From contig NZ_FXTB01000004.1 in the NCBI RefSeq assembly GCF_900182605.1, positions 186,001 to 250,000 on the forward strand: a DNA stretch of 64,000 nucleotides. Reading direction: 5' to 3'. The position numbers and the translations under genes were made by a program. Under the pieces are notes generated by a model. The model was given only the letters and a program-made list of their open reading frames with translations. It made no database searches and was not told the DNA's origin. The DNA comes from Saccharicrinis carchari. GTDB taxonomy: Bacteria; Bacteroidota; Bacteroidia; Bacteroidales; Marinilabiliaceae. Positions 16,568 to 25,750 of the stretch are shown piece after piece. Position 1 is the stretch's first letter; every line of letters begins with the position of its first letter.

Positions 16568-17665
16568 TTAATTCAATAGCTCGGCTAATCTTTCTTCGAG
16601 CTGCTTGCCGCGAAGGTTTTTTGCTATAATATTACCTTCTTTATCTAACAGCAATGTAAAAGGAATACCCGTTACCCCATAAGTGTTGGCAACAGAACCA
16701 TCGCCATCTATTACCTGAGTCCAGGTCAATCCGTCATCCACTATGGCTTTTCTCCAGGCTGCAGAGTCACGATCCAACGATACGCCAAGTACATCAAAGC
16801 CTTTGTCGGCATATTTCTTATAAGCTTTTACCACGTTAGGATTTTCCTGACGGCAAGGCCCACACCACGAAGCCCAAAAATCTACCAATAAATATTTTCC
16901 TTGCAGCGACGATAAAGCTACGTCATTACCCTCAACGGACTCTAAAGTGAAATCAGGAGCACTGGCCCCAATGCTGGTCGCTTTTTCGGCCTCCGCTGCT
17001 TGTCGCATCGGTTCCAAAGCGTTTTTAAGGTCGGTAACATATTTACTATCACCAATACTTGCCTCAAACTCAGCTACAAGCTCTTCAAACTCGCTCATCT
17101 CAAATTCGCTCATAGCCTGCAAGGCCATGTGTGCACCCACCACATTATCCGTGTTATTTTTGATAAAATCAAGAAAATACGCTTTCTGCTCTTCCATCAA
17201 CTCCGACACCTCTTCGCGTAGTGCTTCCACTTTTACTTCGTCGCCCGTACCACTTGCTTTTTGGTACTCTTGATTTATCTGCTCCAATCGCGCTTGTCCC
17301 GGAACATTTTTCACAAACGAAGAATAAATATCATTGATAGTAGATCCTGTTACAACGGCTTCCTGCATTTTTTCAGGGTTAACCACAATATTCATCTTCG
17401 CATTCTCGCCGAAAAACACAATGGGGTTACGATTATTATCAATAAAAATAAGGTACAACTGTGGCTCATCTACCGAACCTGTAAAAGTAAATTTTCCTTC
17501 AACTATTTCAGCCGTATCTATGGCTACGGGTCGCCCTTCTGTTAGTTTGTTTAATACTGCTTTTCCATCTGTTATTCCTTCAACGGTTCCATTGATGGTA
17601 AAGGTTGATGGCTGGCACGCTGCAAAAGTAATGGCAACAAGCGCCATCCATAATAATTTTTTCAT
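16568..17665 (-). CDS. TlpA-like thiol:disulfide lipoprotein with DUF4369 domain
   Basis: The 365-residue product is a lipoprotein (signal ending TFAAC). Residues about 22-115 match the DUF4369 beta domain common in Bacteroidota (FTINGTVEGITDGKAVL), followed by a helical linker. Residues about 228-365 form a thioredoxin-like AhpC/TSA-type domain with the active site WCGPC (CGPC 268-271) and the cis-proline loop GIPFTLLLD. It probably reduces or oxidises thiols in the periplasm, for example during cytochrome c maturation. The meaB stop precedes its start by only 6 nt, so the two are likely co-transcribed. Confidence 0.9.
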   Translation of the reverse strand: MKKLLWMALVAITFAACQPSTFTINGTVEGITDGKAVLNKLTEGRPVAIDTAEIVEGKFTFTGSVDEPQLYLIFIDNNRNPIVFFGENAKMNIVVNPEKMQEAVVTGSTINDIYSSFVKNVPGQARLEQINQEYQKASGTGDEVKVEALREEVSELMEEQKAYFLDFIKNNTDNVVGAHMALQAMSEFEMSEFEELVAEFEASIGDSKYVTDLKNALEPMRQAAEAEKATSIGASAPDFTLESVEGNDVALSSLQGKYLLVDFWASWCGPCRQENPNVVKAYKKYADKGFDVLGVSLDRDSAAWRKAIVDDGLTWTQVIDGDGSVANTYGVTGIPFTLLLDKEGNIIAKNLRGKQLEERLAELLN

Positions 17666-17671
17666 CTTTTG

Positions 17672-18787
17672 TTATTTAATTGTTTTAAAGTACTTGTTTA
17701 ATAATTCGTTTGCTGCCGTAAAGGAACTCATTTCCTCATTCAGCACTTTTTGTTTATACGTTTGAGTAAGGTTTGCTATTTGGGGATTGTTGTAGAAGTT
17801 TGATTTTAAGTTTTCGTTTATCGATTCAAACATCCAGTATTGCGATTGCTCATTTCTACGATGTGCGAAATAGCCATTTGCCTGTGTTTTTTTAACATAC
17901 TCGTTCACCATGTCCCAAATTTGCGGGATACCGGTTTTATTCAGCGCCGAACAGGTGCTTACCTGTGGAACCCAGCCCGATTTTGTTGGAGGAAATAAGT
18001 GCAAAGCATTTGTATATTGCCTTTTGGCCAGCTTGGCGCGTTCCACGTTGTCACCGTCGGCTTTATTAATAGCTATGGCATCGGCCATTTCCATAATACC
18101 CCGTTTAATTCCCTGCAGCTCATCGCCGGCTCCGGATAGCATAATCAATAAAAAGAAATCGACCATGGAATGCACCGCTGTTTCCGATTGGCCCACTCCC
18201 ACTGTTTCAATAAAGATGGTATCGAACCCGGCTGCTTCGCAAAGGATAATGGTTTCGCGTGTTTTACGTGCCACTCCTCCCAAGGAACCCGCCGAAGGTG
18301 AAGGACGTATGTAGGCATTTTTTTCGGCCGACAGCTCTTCCATTCGTGTTTTATCGCCCAAAATACTTCCTTTGGATCTTTCGCTGCTGGGGTCAATGGC
18401 CAATACAGCCAGCTTACCCCCCTGCCTAATAATATGCATTCCCAATGCTTCAATAGTGGTACTTTTTCCTGCACCCGGAACACCCGTAATACCCAGGCGT
18501 ATAGATTTACCTGAATAGGGCAAACACCGCTCAATTATTTGTTGTGCTATGCGCTGATGTTCGGGGAGCGAACTCTCAACCAGAGTAACCGCCTGGCTCA
18601 ACAAGGTAATATCACCCTTCCTGATTCCCTCAAAAAAAGCATCTATGCCCGGCATCTTTCTACTTTTTTTCAAAAAACGTTGAGCTGCAGCCTCATTTAC
18701 CGTTTCCGAGTGGGAAATACCTTTGTTGACTTTTAAATTTTTAAAGTTTTGATCGTTTTCGATATGATGATGGTTTTTATTACGCAT
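17672..18787 (-). CDS. meaB: Methylmalonyl-CoA mutase-associated GTPase MeaB
   Basis: The 371-residue P-loop GTPase has the Walker A GVPGAGKSTT, the MeaB/ArgK signature DPSSERSKGSILGDKTRM, the metal-binding ETVGVGQSE segment and the specificity motif NKADGDN. Family members guard the B12-dependent methylmalonyl-CoA mutase, controlling cofactor loading and release. No mutase subunit is in the window, so it must act on genes elsewhere. It lies 6 nt upstream of the TlpA-like gene and 39 nt downstream of the DUF1573 gene, all on the reverse strand. Confidence 0.95.
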   Translation of the reverse strand: MRNKNHHHIENDQNFKNLKVNKGISHSETVNEAAAQRFLKKSRKMPGIDAFFEGIRKGDITLLSQAVTLVESSLPEHQRIAQQIIERCLPYSGKSIRLGITGVPGAGKSTTIEALGMHIIRQGGKLAVLAIDPSSERSKGSILGDKTRMEELSAEKNAYIRPSPSAGSLGGVARKTRETIILCEAAGFDTIFIETVGVGQSETAVHSMVDFFLLIMLSGAGDELQGIKRGIMEMADAIAINKADGDNVERAKLAKRQYTNALHLFPPTKSGWVPQVSTCSALNKTGIPQIWDMVNEYVKKTQANGYFAHRRNEQSQYWMFESINENLKSNFYNNPQIANLTQTYKQKVLNEEMSSFTAANELLNKYFKTIK

Positions 18788-18826
18788 TGCTTCTTGTAAA
18801 TTTTTATGCGAATTTACAAATTTAAT

Positions 18827-19903
18827 TTACTTAACCGTACCTTGAATCCTCAACAATATATTACTTTGCAAAGGATCGTTAGTGATAACGGTTATCGATT
18901 TATTTTGTCGGCCTGTTCTGCCTGCCGAATTAAATTCTGCTGTTATTGCTGTTTTTTCGCCGGGTGCAATAACGGTTTTATCCGGCTTGATAGCCGTACA
19001 GCCACATGATGCCTTTACTTTCCGGATAATTAAGTTCGACTTCCCTTCATTGACGATAGAATAGGTATGGGTAGCCTTTTCGCCTTGACTAATTTCACCA
19101 AAGTTAAAAACTTTATTGTCGATGCTGACTTTTGCTGCCTTGTCTTTTTCTTCTTTACTCCAACTGGCAAAATCCTCCTGAATATTGGCATTTACACTCA
19201 ATCGGTTTTTGTAGTTGACCTCACCGTCCAGTTTTAAGAAAATCTGATCGTAAACAAAGCCCCAATCATTTTTGGCCGAAGCATCGTAGATAGCCGTTAT
19301 CTTACCCTTTTCGCCCGGCTTTAAAGTTTTTGGCTGCGCTTGTATGGCCAGGTGCTTTGGCACCCTTTCAAAGTCGATTGACACCGGTTTGTCCGAAGTG
19401 TTAACCAAATCAACCTCTTCGCTTTTGCTTTCTTTTGGTCCGATGCGCGTAAAACTAATGTGGGTGCTTTTAAAGCGCAAAGGTCCCACGCTGCGCGGGT
19501 ATAAATCTTTAAGCGTTTTAGGCCGTGGACTCACATTTCCGGTAATACGCAGCACCGTGTTGGCATTTTCGGTATTGGCGGTAACGGTAATGGTTTTATT
19601 AAAATTTCCCGGACGGTTTGCCGGATCAAAGGTTACCTTTACAAAGCCCTTGCCACCGGGCACAATAGGTTTTTTGCTCCACTCGGGCGATGTGCATCCA
19701 CATGAAGCCCTCACATTATGAATTACCAAAGGCAGACTGCCCGTATTGGTGAATGTAAAGGAATGCGAAACTTTTCCTGCTTCTTCTTTTATCGCGCCAA
19801 AATCGAAAATTGTTTCTGCAAACGAAAAGGAGGGTTTGGTGTGCTGCCCCCAAGAAACTGTTGCCCAAAGCATTGCAAACGTGAATAAAATAATTTTCTT
19901 CAT
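18827..19903 (-). CDS. Secreted DUF1573 repeat protein
   Basis: From the ATG at 19903 the product has 358 residues and a signal peptide (MKKIILFTFAMLWATVSWGQ). It has two clear DUF1573 domains, each with an Ig-like pattern FxFGxIxxG and the motif SCGCT (about 45-125 and 265-358), and a related beta-rich middle part without the cysteines. The SCGCT cysteines could bind metal or form disulfides. The function of the family is unknown; the fold suggests an envelope-assembly or adhesion role. A longer TTG start at 19960 would overlap a full TAAATTTG promoter box, so it was rejected. Confidence 0.85.
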   Translation of the reverse strand: MKKIILFTFAMLWATVSWGQHTKPSFSFAETIFDFGAIKEEAGKVSHSFTFTNTGSLPLVIHNVRASCGCTSPEWSKKPIVPGGKGFVKVTFDPANRPGNFNKTITVTANTENANTVLRITGNVSPRPKTLKDLYPRSVGPLRFKSTHISFTRIGPKESKSEEVDLVNTSDKPVSIDFERVPKHLAIQAQPKTLKPGEKGKITAIYDASAKNDWGFVYDQIFLKLDGEVNYKNRLSVNANIQEDFASWSKEEKDKAAKVSIDNKVFNFGEISQGEKATHTYSIVNEGKSNLIIRKVKASCGCTAIKPDKTVIAPGEKTAITAEFNSAGRTGRQNKSITVITNDPLQSNILLRIQGTVK

Positions 19904-19948
19904 CTTACTTAATATTTTTGAAAGTTCTATTTTTGTATCATTTTGCGA

Positions 19949-19956
19949 CAAATTTA
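19949..19956 (-). promoter_or_regulatory. Candidate -7 promoter box for the DUF1573 gene
   Basis: The reverse strand reads TAAATTTG, a full consensus match 46 nt before the chosen ATG. The rest of the 367-nt divergent gap up to the lipoamide dehydrogenase gene is AT-rich. I see no other structure in it beyond a weak forward TACCTTTA at 20113-20120. Confidence 0.45.
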
Positions 19957-20270
19957 GCAAAACATATGAAGCGCACGAGCCGGTTCAATATGATTTAACA
20001 TCAATTTAACGCCATATGTAGTTAGTCCAAAAGCAGTTTACTGTATTAAACACTGCCTTTAAACGTAAACTATATAAAAAAGTTTCTTTATCCGAAAATT
20101 CGCATAAAATCATACCTTTATTTTTTGTTAGGCAATTTTTAATCTATTACTTTATAATTCCAATTACATTTTTCACCAAGCGACAACCTTTTTGGACGTA
20201 CATTGTTCAAGTATCGTTGTTATAAATAAAAAATAAGTAAATTTTTACGCAACTATATATTTAAAACGAT

Positions 20271-21662
20271 ATGCAATACGATTTAGTAGTTATAGGAAGT
20301 GGCCCGGGGGGCTATGTTGGAGCCATACGCGCTTCGCAATTAGGATTAAAGGTAGCCGTAGTAGAAAAAGCAGAACTGGGCGGTGTTTGTTTAAATTGGG
20401 GGTGTATTCCAACCAAATCGCTACTTAAAAGCGCGGCTGTTTTTGAATACATTAAACATGCCGAAGAGTACGGAATTAAAATAGAAGGTGAATCCAAAGC
20501 CGATTTTGAAGCCATGGTAAAACGCAGTCGCGATGTGGCGGATGGCATGAGTAAGGGCATCCAGTTTTTGTTTAAAAAAAATAAAATAGATATTATTAAT
20601 GGAACCGGTAAGCTCAAAGACAAGCAAACCGTTGAAGTTAAAAAAGAAGATGGAAGCACCGAAAATGTTTCTGCCAAACACATCATGCTGGCAACCGGTG
20701 CCCGTAGCCGCGAGCTGCCCAACCTTCCCCAGGATGGTGAAAAAGTGATAGGTTACCGTAAGGCATTAACCCTTAAAAAACAACCTGAATCAATGATTGT
20801 GGTAGGTTCAGGCGCCATTGGAAGTGAGTTTGCTTATTTTTACAGTTCCATTGGCACAAAAGTTACCCTGGTAGAGTACTTGCCCAATATTGTACCCTTG
20901 GAAGATGAGGAAGTTTCGAAACAATTGGCACGCTCTTTTAAAAAGGCCAACATTAACGTGATGGTATCTTCAGAAGTGCTTAGCGTGGATACCGGTGGCA
21001 ACAAGGTAAAAGCTATTATTAAAACTAAAAAAGGAGAAGAAACCCTTGAGGCGGACATTGTGCTTTCGGCAGTGGGCATTGCACCCAACCTGGAAGGCAT
21101 AGGACTGGAAGAAGTAGGGGTTGAAGTGGAAAAAGGCAAAATAAAGGTAGACGAATTTTATCGCACTTCGGTAGAAGGTGTTTATGCTATTGGCGATATT
21201 GTTCCCGGTCAGGCACTTGCCCATGTTGCTTCGGCAGAGGCCATTACCTGTGTGGAAAAAATAGCAGGACAAAACCCCCAGCCCATTGATTATAACAACA
21301 TACCGGGTTGTACCTATACATCGCCCGAAGTGGCCTCGGTTGGCATGACGGAAGCGGCAGCCAAAGAGGCCGGCTACGAGCTCAAAATCGGCAAGTTTCC
21401 CTTCTCGGCTTCAGGCAAGGCAAGTGCTGCCGGACACAAAGATGGCTTTGTGAAATTACTCTTCGATGCCAAATATGGCGAGCTGTTGGGTGCGCATTTA
21501 ATTGGGGCAAACGTAACGGAGATGGTGGCCGAATTGGTTGTAGCCCGTAAATTAGAAATCACCGGACACGAATTAATTAAATCGATACATCCCCACCCCA
21601 CCATATCGGAAGCCATTATGGAAGCAGCGGCTGCAGCCTACGGCGAGGTGATTCATATCTAA
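20271..21662 (+). CDS. lpdA: Dihydrolipoyl dehydrogenase (E3)
   Basis: The 463-residue flavoprotein shows the FAD motif VVIGSGPGGYVGAIRASQLG, the redox disulfide in GGVCLNWGCIPTKSLL, an NAD-binding motif VVGSGAIGSEFAYF and the C-terminal dimer-interface active site HPHPTISEAIMEA. It reoxidises dihydrolipoamide in 2-oxo acid dehydrogenase or glycine-cleavage complexes. No E1 or E2 gene is adjacent, so it may serve several complexes. A strong terminator follows. Confidence 0.97.
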   Translation: MQYDLVVIGSGPGGYVGAIRASQLGLKVAVVEKAELGGVCLNWGCIPTKSLLKSAAVFEYIKHAEEYGIKIEGESKADFEAMVKRSRDVADGMSKGIQFLFKKNKIDIINGTGKLKDKQTVEVKKEDGSTENVSAKHIMLATGARSRELPNLPQDGEKVIGYRKALTLKKQPESMIVVGSGAIGSEFAYFYSSIGTKVTLVEYLPNIVPLEDEEVSKQLARSFKKANINVMVSSEVLSVDTGGNKVKAIIKTKKGEETLEADIVLSAVGIAPNLEGIGLEEVGVEVEKGKIKVDEFYRTSVEGVYAIGDIVPGQALAHVASAEAITCVEKIAGQNPQPIDYNNIPGCTYTSPEVASVGMTEAAAKEAGYELKIGKFPFSASGKASAAGHKDGFVKLLFDAKYGELLGAHLIGANVTEMVAELVVARKLEITGHELIKSIHPHPTISEAIMEAAAAAYGEVIHI

Positions 21663-21735
21663 AGTTTATAAGGCGGACAAAATTGGAGATATAGCTGCAG
21701 ACACAATACAAAAACAGCAGTCGGCCCATCATTTA

Positions 21736-21774
21736 ATCAGGGTTTTGCACCTACGTGCAACCCTGATTTTTTAT
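21736..21774 (+). terminator. Rho-independent terminator after lpdA
   Basis: ATCAGGGTTTTGCAC pairs with GTGCAACCCTGAT (2-nt bulge) around a 4-nt loop and is followed by a T-rich tract. Confidence 0.85.
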
Positions 21775-21792
21775 TTTGGATAATCCCATTTT

Positions 21793-22638
21793 TCAGTCTA
21801 ACACTTCGGCCTCTATCGGATTACGCAGCCCCACGGCATCCACAAAAACGGCCTTAACCGAACCAATAAGCACTTTGGCCTCTACAATGATAGGAACCCT
21901 GGCATTGTCGTCACTTACCCAAACAACCATATCTTCGCCCGACTTAAAGATGGTTCCGGGCACCAGAAGCGGTGAAAATTTTAAGCATCGAAACTTCCTA
22001 CCGTCGCGGTTTTTGATGATCTCTTTACCCAGATAACGAATAAATAAATGGTGAATTTTACCGTCAACAATCATTGTGATGGGTATTTTTTCGTTGACTT
22101 TATAAGTGCTATAATTAATGTTCCGGGCCTTGTACACCATCGAAAGTAAATCGGCTGTGCAATCTTCAAGTGCAATTGTTCCCTCCTTAAAAATTGAGGA
22201 GTCATCTTTTTTTATTTGGGTTTTAATGGTCCGACTGTCGTGATTGAACCAATATTTATGGTGGGCTTTGGTACTTCCTTCATTGGTTACCCGATTAAAA
22301 TACAAGGGGGCGAACTGCTCCTTATCCACAAACACCTCAAAAGTATCGCGCACTTTCATAAATTTATCGTAGCCCTTGTAGGTTCTGCCATAAGCCGATA
22401 AAAACCAGGCATCCCGTTCGTTATAGGTTTTGTTCTGTACCGAGAAGTGAACAATACCTGCATTGAGCCATATAAAATGCCAATTGTAATAAGCATGGTA
22501 AGTAACCGTTTCGCCCGCCTTAAAAGTGTAGTTTTTCACTTCGCACTGCCCCTTGACCGAAAACGGCAAAACACCAAGCAAAATGGCCCATATCACCATA
22601 TAACCTTGTTTATAAACTACACATTTCCAATTTCTCAT
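21793..22638 (-). CDS. DUF3108 envelope protein
   Basis: The 281-residue protein has an N-terminal signal sequence (YMVIWAILLGVLPFSVKGQC). Its mature part has the DUF3108 pattern: AGETVTYHAYYNWHFIWLNAG near the start, DTFEVFVDKEQFAPLYFNR in the middle and VVWVSDDNARVPIIVEAKV close to the end. Such proteins are predicted periplasmic beta-barrel-like, LolA/B-resembling folds of unknown function. It is convergent with lpdA and 248 nt from the Ig-like gene. That gap holds two short hairpins (22756-22771 and 22797-22818) without T runs. Confidence 0.8.
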   Translation of the reverse strand: MRNWKCVVYKQGYMVIWAILLGVLPFSVKGQCEVKNYTFKAGETVTYHAYYNWHFIWLNAGIVHFSVQNKTYNERDAWFLSAYGRTYKGYDKFMKVRDTFEVFVDKEQFAPLYFNRVTNEGSTKAHHKYWFNHDSRTIKTQIKKDDSSIFKEGTIALEDCTADLLSMVYKARNINYSTYKVNEKIPITMIVDGKIHHLFIRYLGKEIIKNRDGRKFRCLKFSPLLVPGTIFKSGEDMVVWVSDDNARVPIIVEAKVLIGSVKAVFVDAVGLRNPIEAEVLD

Positions 22639-22886
22639 CTAGTTATAAAATAATCCTACTTATTAATTCTTCAGTTCCGACACAAAGTTGTTACTAAGTA
22701 AATAACGAGAACTATGGAGCGTCCGGTTTACATTACATACCGCATAATCATGCTTTACCTCTTTAGAGGTACACTTACTACACAACATCCCCGCCTAAAA
22801 TAGTGGTTAAGCTATTTTAAAAGCCTAAGGAAATCATAGGATTCAGCTTGTTACTCTTCAATGATTACTCCAAACTGAACACATAA

Positions 22887-24689
22887 CTACAGTTCATCCC
22901 GCTTCTTGGGTCTTCTGTTTTTTTCTACAAAATCGTATATATCAAATTTCTCCAGCTCCCATTTCACTACCACCTCCCAATTGGCTCGGACATCCACTTT
23001 TTCAGGATAATAAAACACCTGTTCGGGTTGCAGTTTCCGGGCGTAGTTGCCTGTGTCCCATTTGCCATTTTTATTTCTATCCAGTACCAGTTTTAAGCTG
23101 TAGCTACCCACATTAAGATACTCAAAACCCACCTTCCCTGAATTGGGTACATATTTTTGACGCACCACCTTTTCGGAGTTGTCCAGCAATTGCAACAACC
23201 AATCGTCCTCGCCATACCCCAGGTCAATTAACAATACACCGTAGGACTCCAGGGTTTTTACGCTAAACTTTTTTCCTATCGAATCGTTTTTTAGGCCATA
23301 CACATCTTCTATGGCGGCCGAATCAACGCTTAAAAGATAATTCGCACCCGGGGTCCATTTTCTACTTACCGAGTAGCGGCGTTTGAAAGTGGAATCCTGA
23401 CGTAAAACAAAATCTCTTTCTTCCCATAGGGTATCCACTTTTTCAAGGAGGCCGATAGCTGTTTCATCCATCAGTTTTACCGGCGTAGGCATTATAAAGT
23501 CGAAACTGCTATATACATCTACCGTAGAAGGGGATCTGGCCAGTTGTAATGTTTTTACTTTCTCAGGAACGCCCTTCTTCTGTCTGCGGCTTTCTTTCTT
23601 TTTAGGAAGCTCAAAATAATACATTCTGACCGTATCGTTGATTTGAGCCGGATTGTTTAAGGAATCCAATCCTAAATACGAAAATGCCATCGTTAAGGTA
23701 TCCCTCTTGTATAATGCACTGTCCGTTATCCAAACAAACATGGTGTCATTTTTAGCGGTAGGTTCAAACACGGCCCAGTCTTCGTCAAAGGGTTCGTCTA
23801 AAACCGGTTGTAAAGAAAAATCCTCCAACGGAAGGTTAAAAAAGAAGGCTAAGGTATTGGAGTCCTTTCTTTCTTCGCCCAGTTGATATTGCTGGGTGCT
23901 CTCCTCCTTAAACAGGAACAACTTTAAATCGTTGGGCGTATAAACCAGCTCCTCGCTATAAATAACCGAGTCGGGTGCTATAGTGTCGGGCATTTCTACA
24001 TATTCCATGGCAGGCGAAACAATGGTATCTAACCAGGCGATGTATTCTCCGGGTTGGTCGAACATATAATTACGATTACCGTCTTCAATAGCGTAAACCC
24101 GGTAATTACCCGGGCTTAAGTTACGAATAGCAAAACGCCCCTCTTTGTTCGTCTTTCCTAATCGCACGGGCACATCGTGGGTAAAGGCGGTGTCGTTCAG
24201 GTTTTTATGCACCATCACCAAAGCTCCTTCTACGGGTGCCAAATCAAATGCTTCCCATAAATTGCCCATAATAGCAAACGAATCAACTACCTCGCCAGTT
24301 GAAAACGAAAACACAAAGGATTCAATAGCGTTGCCTTCGTTATTGTCTTCAACGGCATCGGCAAAATCCAGCGTATAGGTGGTATTTTCTTGCAATACCT
24401 CCTCTTCGTCGAATTCAATAGAAAGCTTATTCGCCCTTTCTACAATAGTGGGTCTTTTTTTTAAGGGTGGTGAAACTACAAATTTTTGATATACATCATT
24501 CAGCTTTATAATTTCGTCAAACTCAATAGTGATTTGCTTTTTATTGAAGTTTAAAGCATTGGGTTTAGGCGTGGACTTTTTTATTTTGGGAGGGTCCATA
24601 TCCTTAGGGCCGCCAGTGGGATATCCGGGGTTAGCACAAGAGTACAGGAGTAGCAGCATAGCCAGAAGACCAAAAATATAATGTCGCAT
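22887..24689 (-). CDS. Ig-like (Big_5) domain lipoprotein
   Basis: The 600-residue product is a lipoprotein (LLAMLLLLYSCAN). The mature start has the PGYPTGGPKDMDPP sequence found in many Bacteroidota Ig-like proteins, then a Big_5 Ig-like domain (about 35-125, ITIEFDEIIKLNDV, FSFSTGE). A carboxypeptidase-regulatory-like domain follows (about 140-225, NKEGRFAIRNLSPGNYRVYA), then further beta-rich sequence. No catalytic motif is visible. It is probably an outer-membrane-associated structural or binding protein. It diverges from the coiled-coil gene at 24853. Confidence 0.8.
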   Translation of the reverse strand: MRHYIFGLLAMLLLLYSCANPGYPTGGPKDMDPPKIKKSTPKPNALNFNKKQITIEFDEIIKLNDVYQKFVVSPPLKKRPTIVERANKLSIEFDEEEVLQENTTYTLDFADAVEDNNEGNAIESFVFSFSTGEVVDSFAIMGNLWEAFDLAPVEGALVMVHKNLNDTAFTHDVPVRLGKTNKEGRFAIRNLSPGNYRVYAIEDGNRNYMFDQPGEYIAWLDTIVSPAMEYVEMPDTIAPDSVIYSEELVYTPNDLKLFLFKEESTQQYQLGEERKDSNTLAFFFNLPLEDFSLQPVLDEPFDEDWAVFEPTAKNDTMFVWITDSALYKRDTLTMAFSYLGLDSLNNPAQINDTVRMYYFELPKKKESRRQKKGVPEKVKTLQLARSPSTVDVYSSFDFIMPTPVKLMDETAIGLLEKVDTLWEERDFVLRQDSTFKRRYSVSRKWTPGANYLLSVDSAAIEDVYGLKNDSIGKKFSVKTLESYGVLLIDLGYGEDDWLLQLLDNSEKVVRQKYVPNSGKVGFEYLNVGSYSLKLVLDRNKNGKWDTGNYARKLQPEQVFYYPEKVDVRANWEVVVKWELEKFDIYDFVEKNRRPKKRDEL

Positions 24690-24791
24690 CTTACAATAAT
24701 ATCTAAATTAGATGAAGGCACAAATTTAATTCAATTATACATTCTTAAGGCCAAATGATTAAAATAATATGATATTATTAGTGGTCCATTA

Positions 24792-24820
24792 TTGGTAATG
24801 CACTAAATATTCTAAATTTG
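24792..24820 (+). promoter_or_regulatory. Bacteroidota-type promoter for the 24.85-28.4 kb operon
   Basis: TTG (24792-24794) and TAAATTTG (24813-24820) are separated by 18 nt, a complete match to the -33/-7 pattern, ending 32 nt before the first ATG. Confidence 0.65.
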
Positions 24821-24852
24821 CCGTTATTAATCAACAAAGCACAATTTTAACA

Positions 24853-25749
24853 ATGAACAATACAGAAAACAACAAGCCACATAAATTGCACCGAACCACC
24901 CTAATTATTGGTGCAGTATCATTAGCCCTTATCGTAATTTTAGGCATACTCTATTTCAAAAACCGGAGCGAAATGAAAGTGCTGGTAGATGAAATGGTAC
25001 AAGAAAAGGAAATGCTGACCTATGAGTTTGAAAATCTGGCCTTGGATTACGACTCGCTACAAACCAGCAGCGACACGCTTAACACCATGTTGGAGAGGGA
25101 GCGCGAAAAAATATCGCACCTTATCGAGGAGATTCAGACCATAAAAGCAACCAATGCTTCCAAAATAAGAGAATACAAAAAAGAACTTACAAGTTTGCGC
25201 AGGGTAATGAAAAATTACATAGTGCAAATTGATTCGCTCAATCAAAGTAACAAAGCACTTCAGGAAGAAAACCAGCAATACAAAAAAAAGGTAACTACAA
25301 TGCAAAGTACCTACAGCAAACTGGAGGTAGTGAAGGAAACGCTGCAAGAAAAGGTGGAGATAGCCTCTAAACTGGAAACCTTTAATATGGAAGCCGAGGG
25401 CCTAAACTCAAAAGGGCGTTCAACAAGAAGAACATCGCGCATTTCAAAAATTAGAATATGCTTTTCGATACAGAAAAACATAACGGCCAAGGTGGGCGAA
25501 AAAAATATTTATCTGCGGATATTACGCCCCGATGGAGCCTTGTTGTATCATAGTAAAGACGATTTATTTGAACACGAAAACCAGAAGATTAATTATTCGG
25601 CCATGCGCACCATAGAGTACGGAGGCCAGGAGCTGGATGTATGCCTGTACTATCAGGTAGATGCAGGCGAACTAACCGGTGGTGAGTATATTGCCGACGT
25701 TTTTGCCGATGGCCGCAACATAGGCACACTCCATTTCAATCTCAATTAA
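24853..25749 (+). CDS. Membrane-anchored coiled-coil protein
   Basis: The 298-residue protein has a short cytoplasmic start, one membrane helix (about 17-37, TLIIGAVSLALIVILGILYF) and a long coiled coil (about 40-175, e.g. REREKISHLIEEIQTIKA). A beta-rich C-terminal domain follows (about 195-298) with ITAKVGEKNIYLRILRPDGA and GGEYIADVFADGRNIG. I do not recognise a named family; similar coiled-coil proteins occur in Bacteroidota. The coiled coil and C-terminal domain should lie in the periplasm. It starts an operon with a lytic transglycosylase 1 nt downstream, so a role in cell-wall handling is plausible. Confidence 0.75.
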   Translation: MNNTENNKPHKLHRTTLIIGAVSLALIVILGILYFKNRSEMKVLVDEMVQEKEMLTYEFENLALDYDSLQTSSDTLNTMLEREREKISHLIEEIQTIKATNASKIREYKKELTSLRRVMKNYIVQIDSLNQSNKALQEENQQYKKKVTTMQSTYSKLEVVKETLQEKVEIASKLETFNMEAEGLNSKGRSTRRTSRISKIRICFSIQKNITAKVGEKNIYLRILRPDGALLYHSKDDLFEHENQKINYSAMRTIEYGGQELDVCLYYQVDAGELTGGEYIADVFADGRNIGTLHFNLN

Positions 25750-25750
25750 A

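Noticed and set aside
22756-22818. Two small hairpins between the Ig-like and DUF3108 genes as terminators
   Set aside because: Neither is followed by a T run on either strand.
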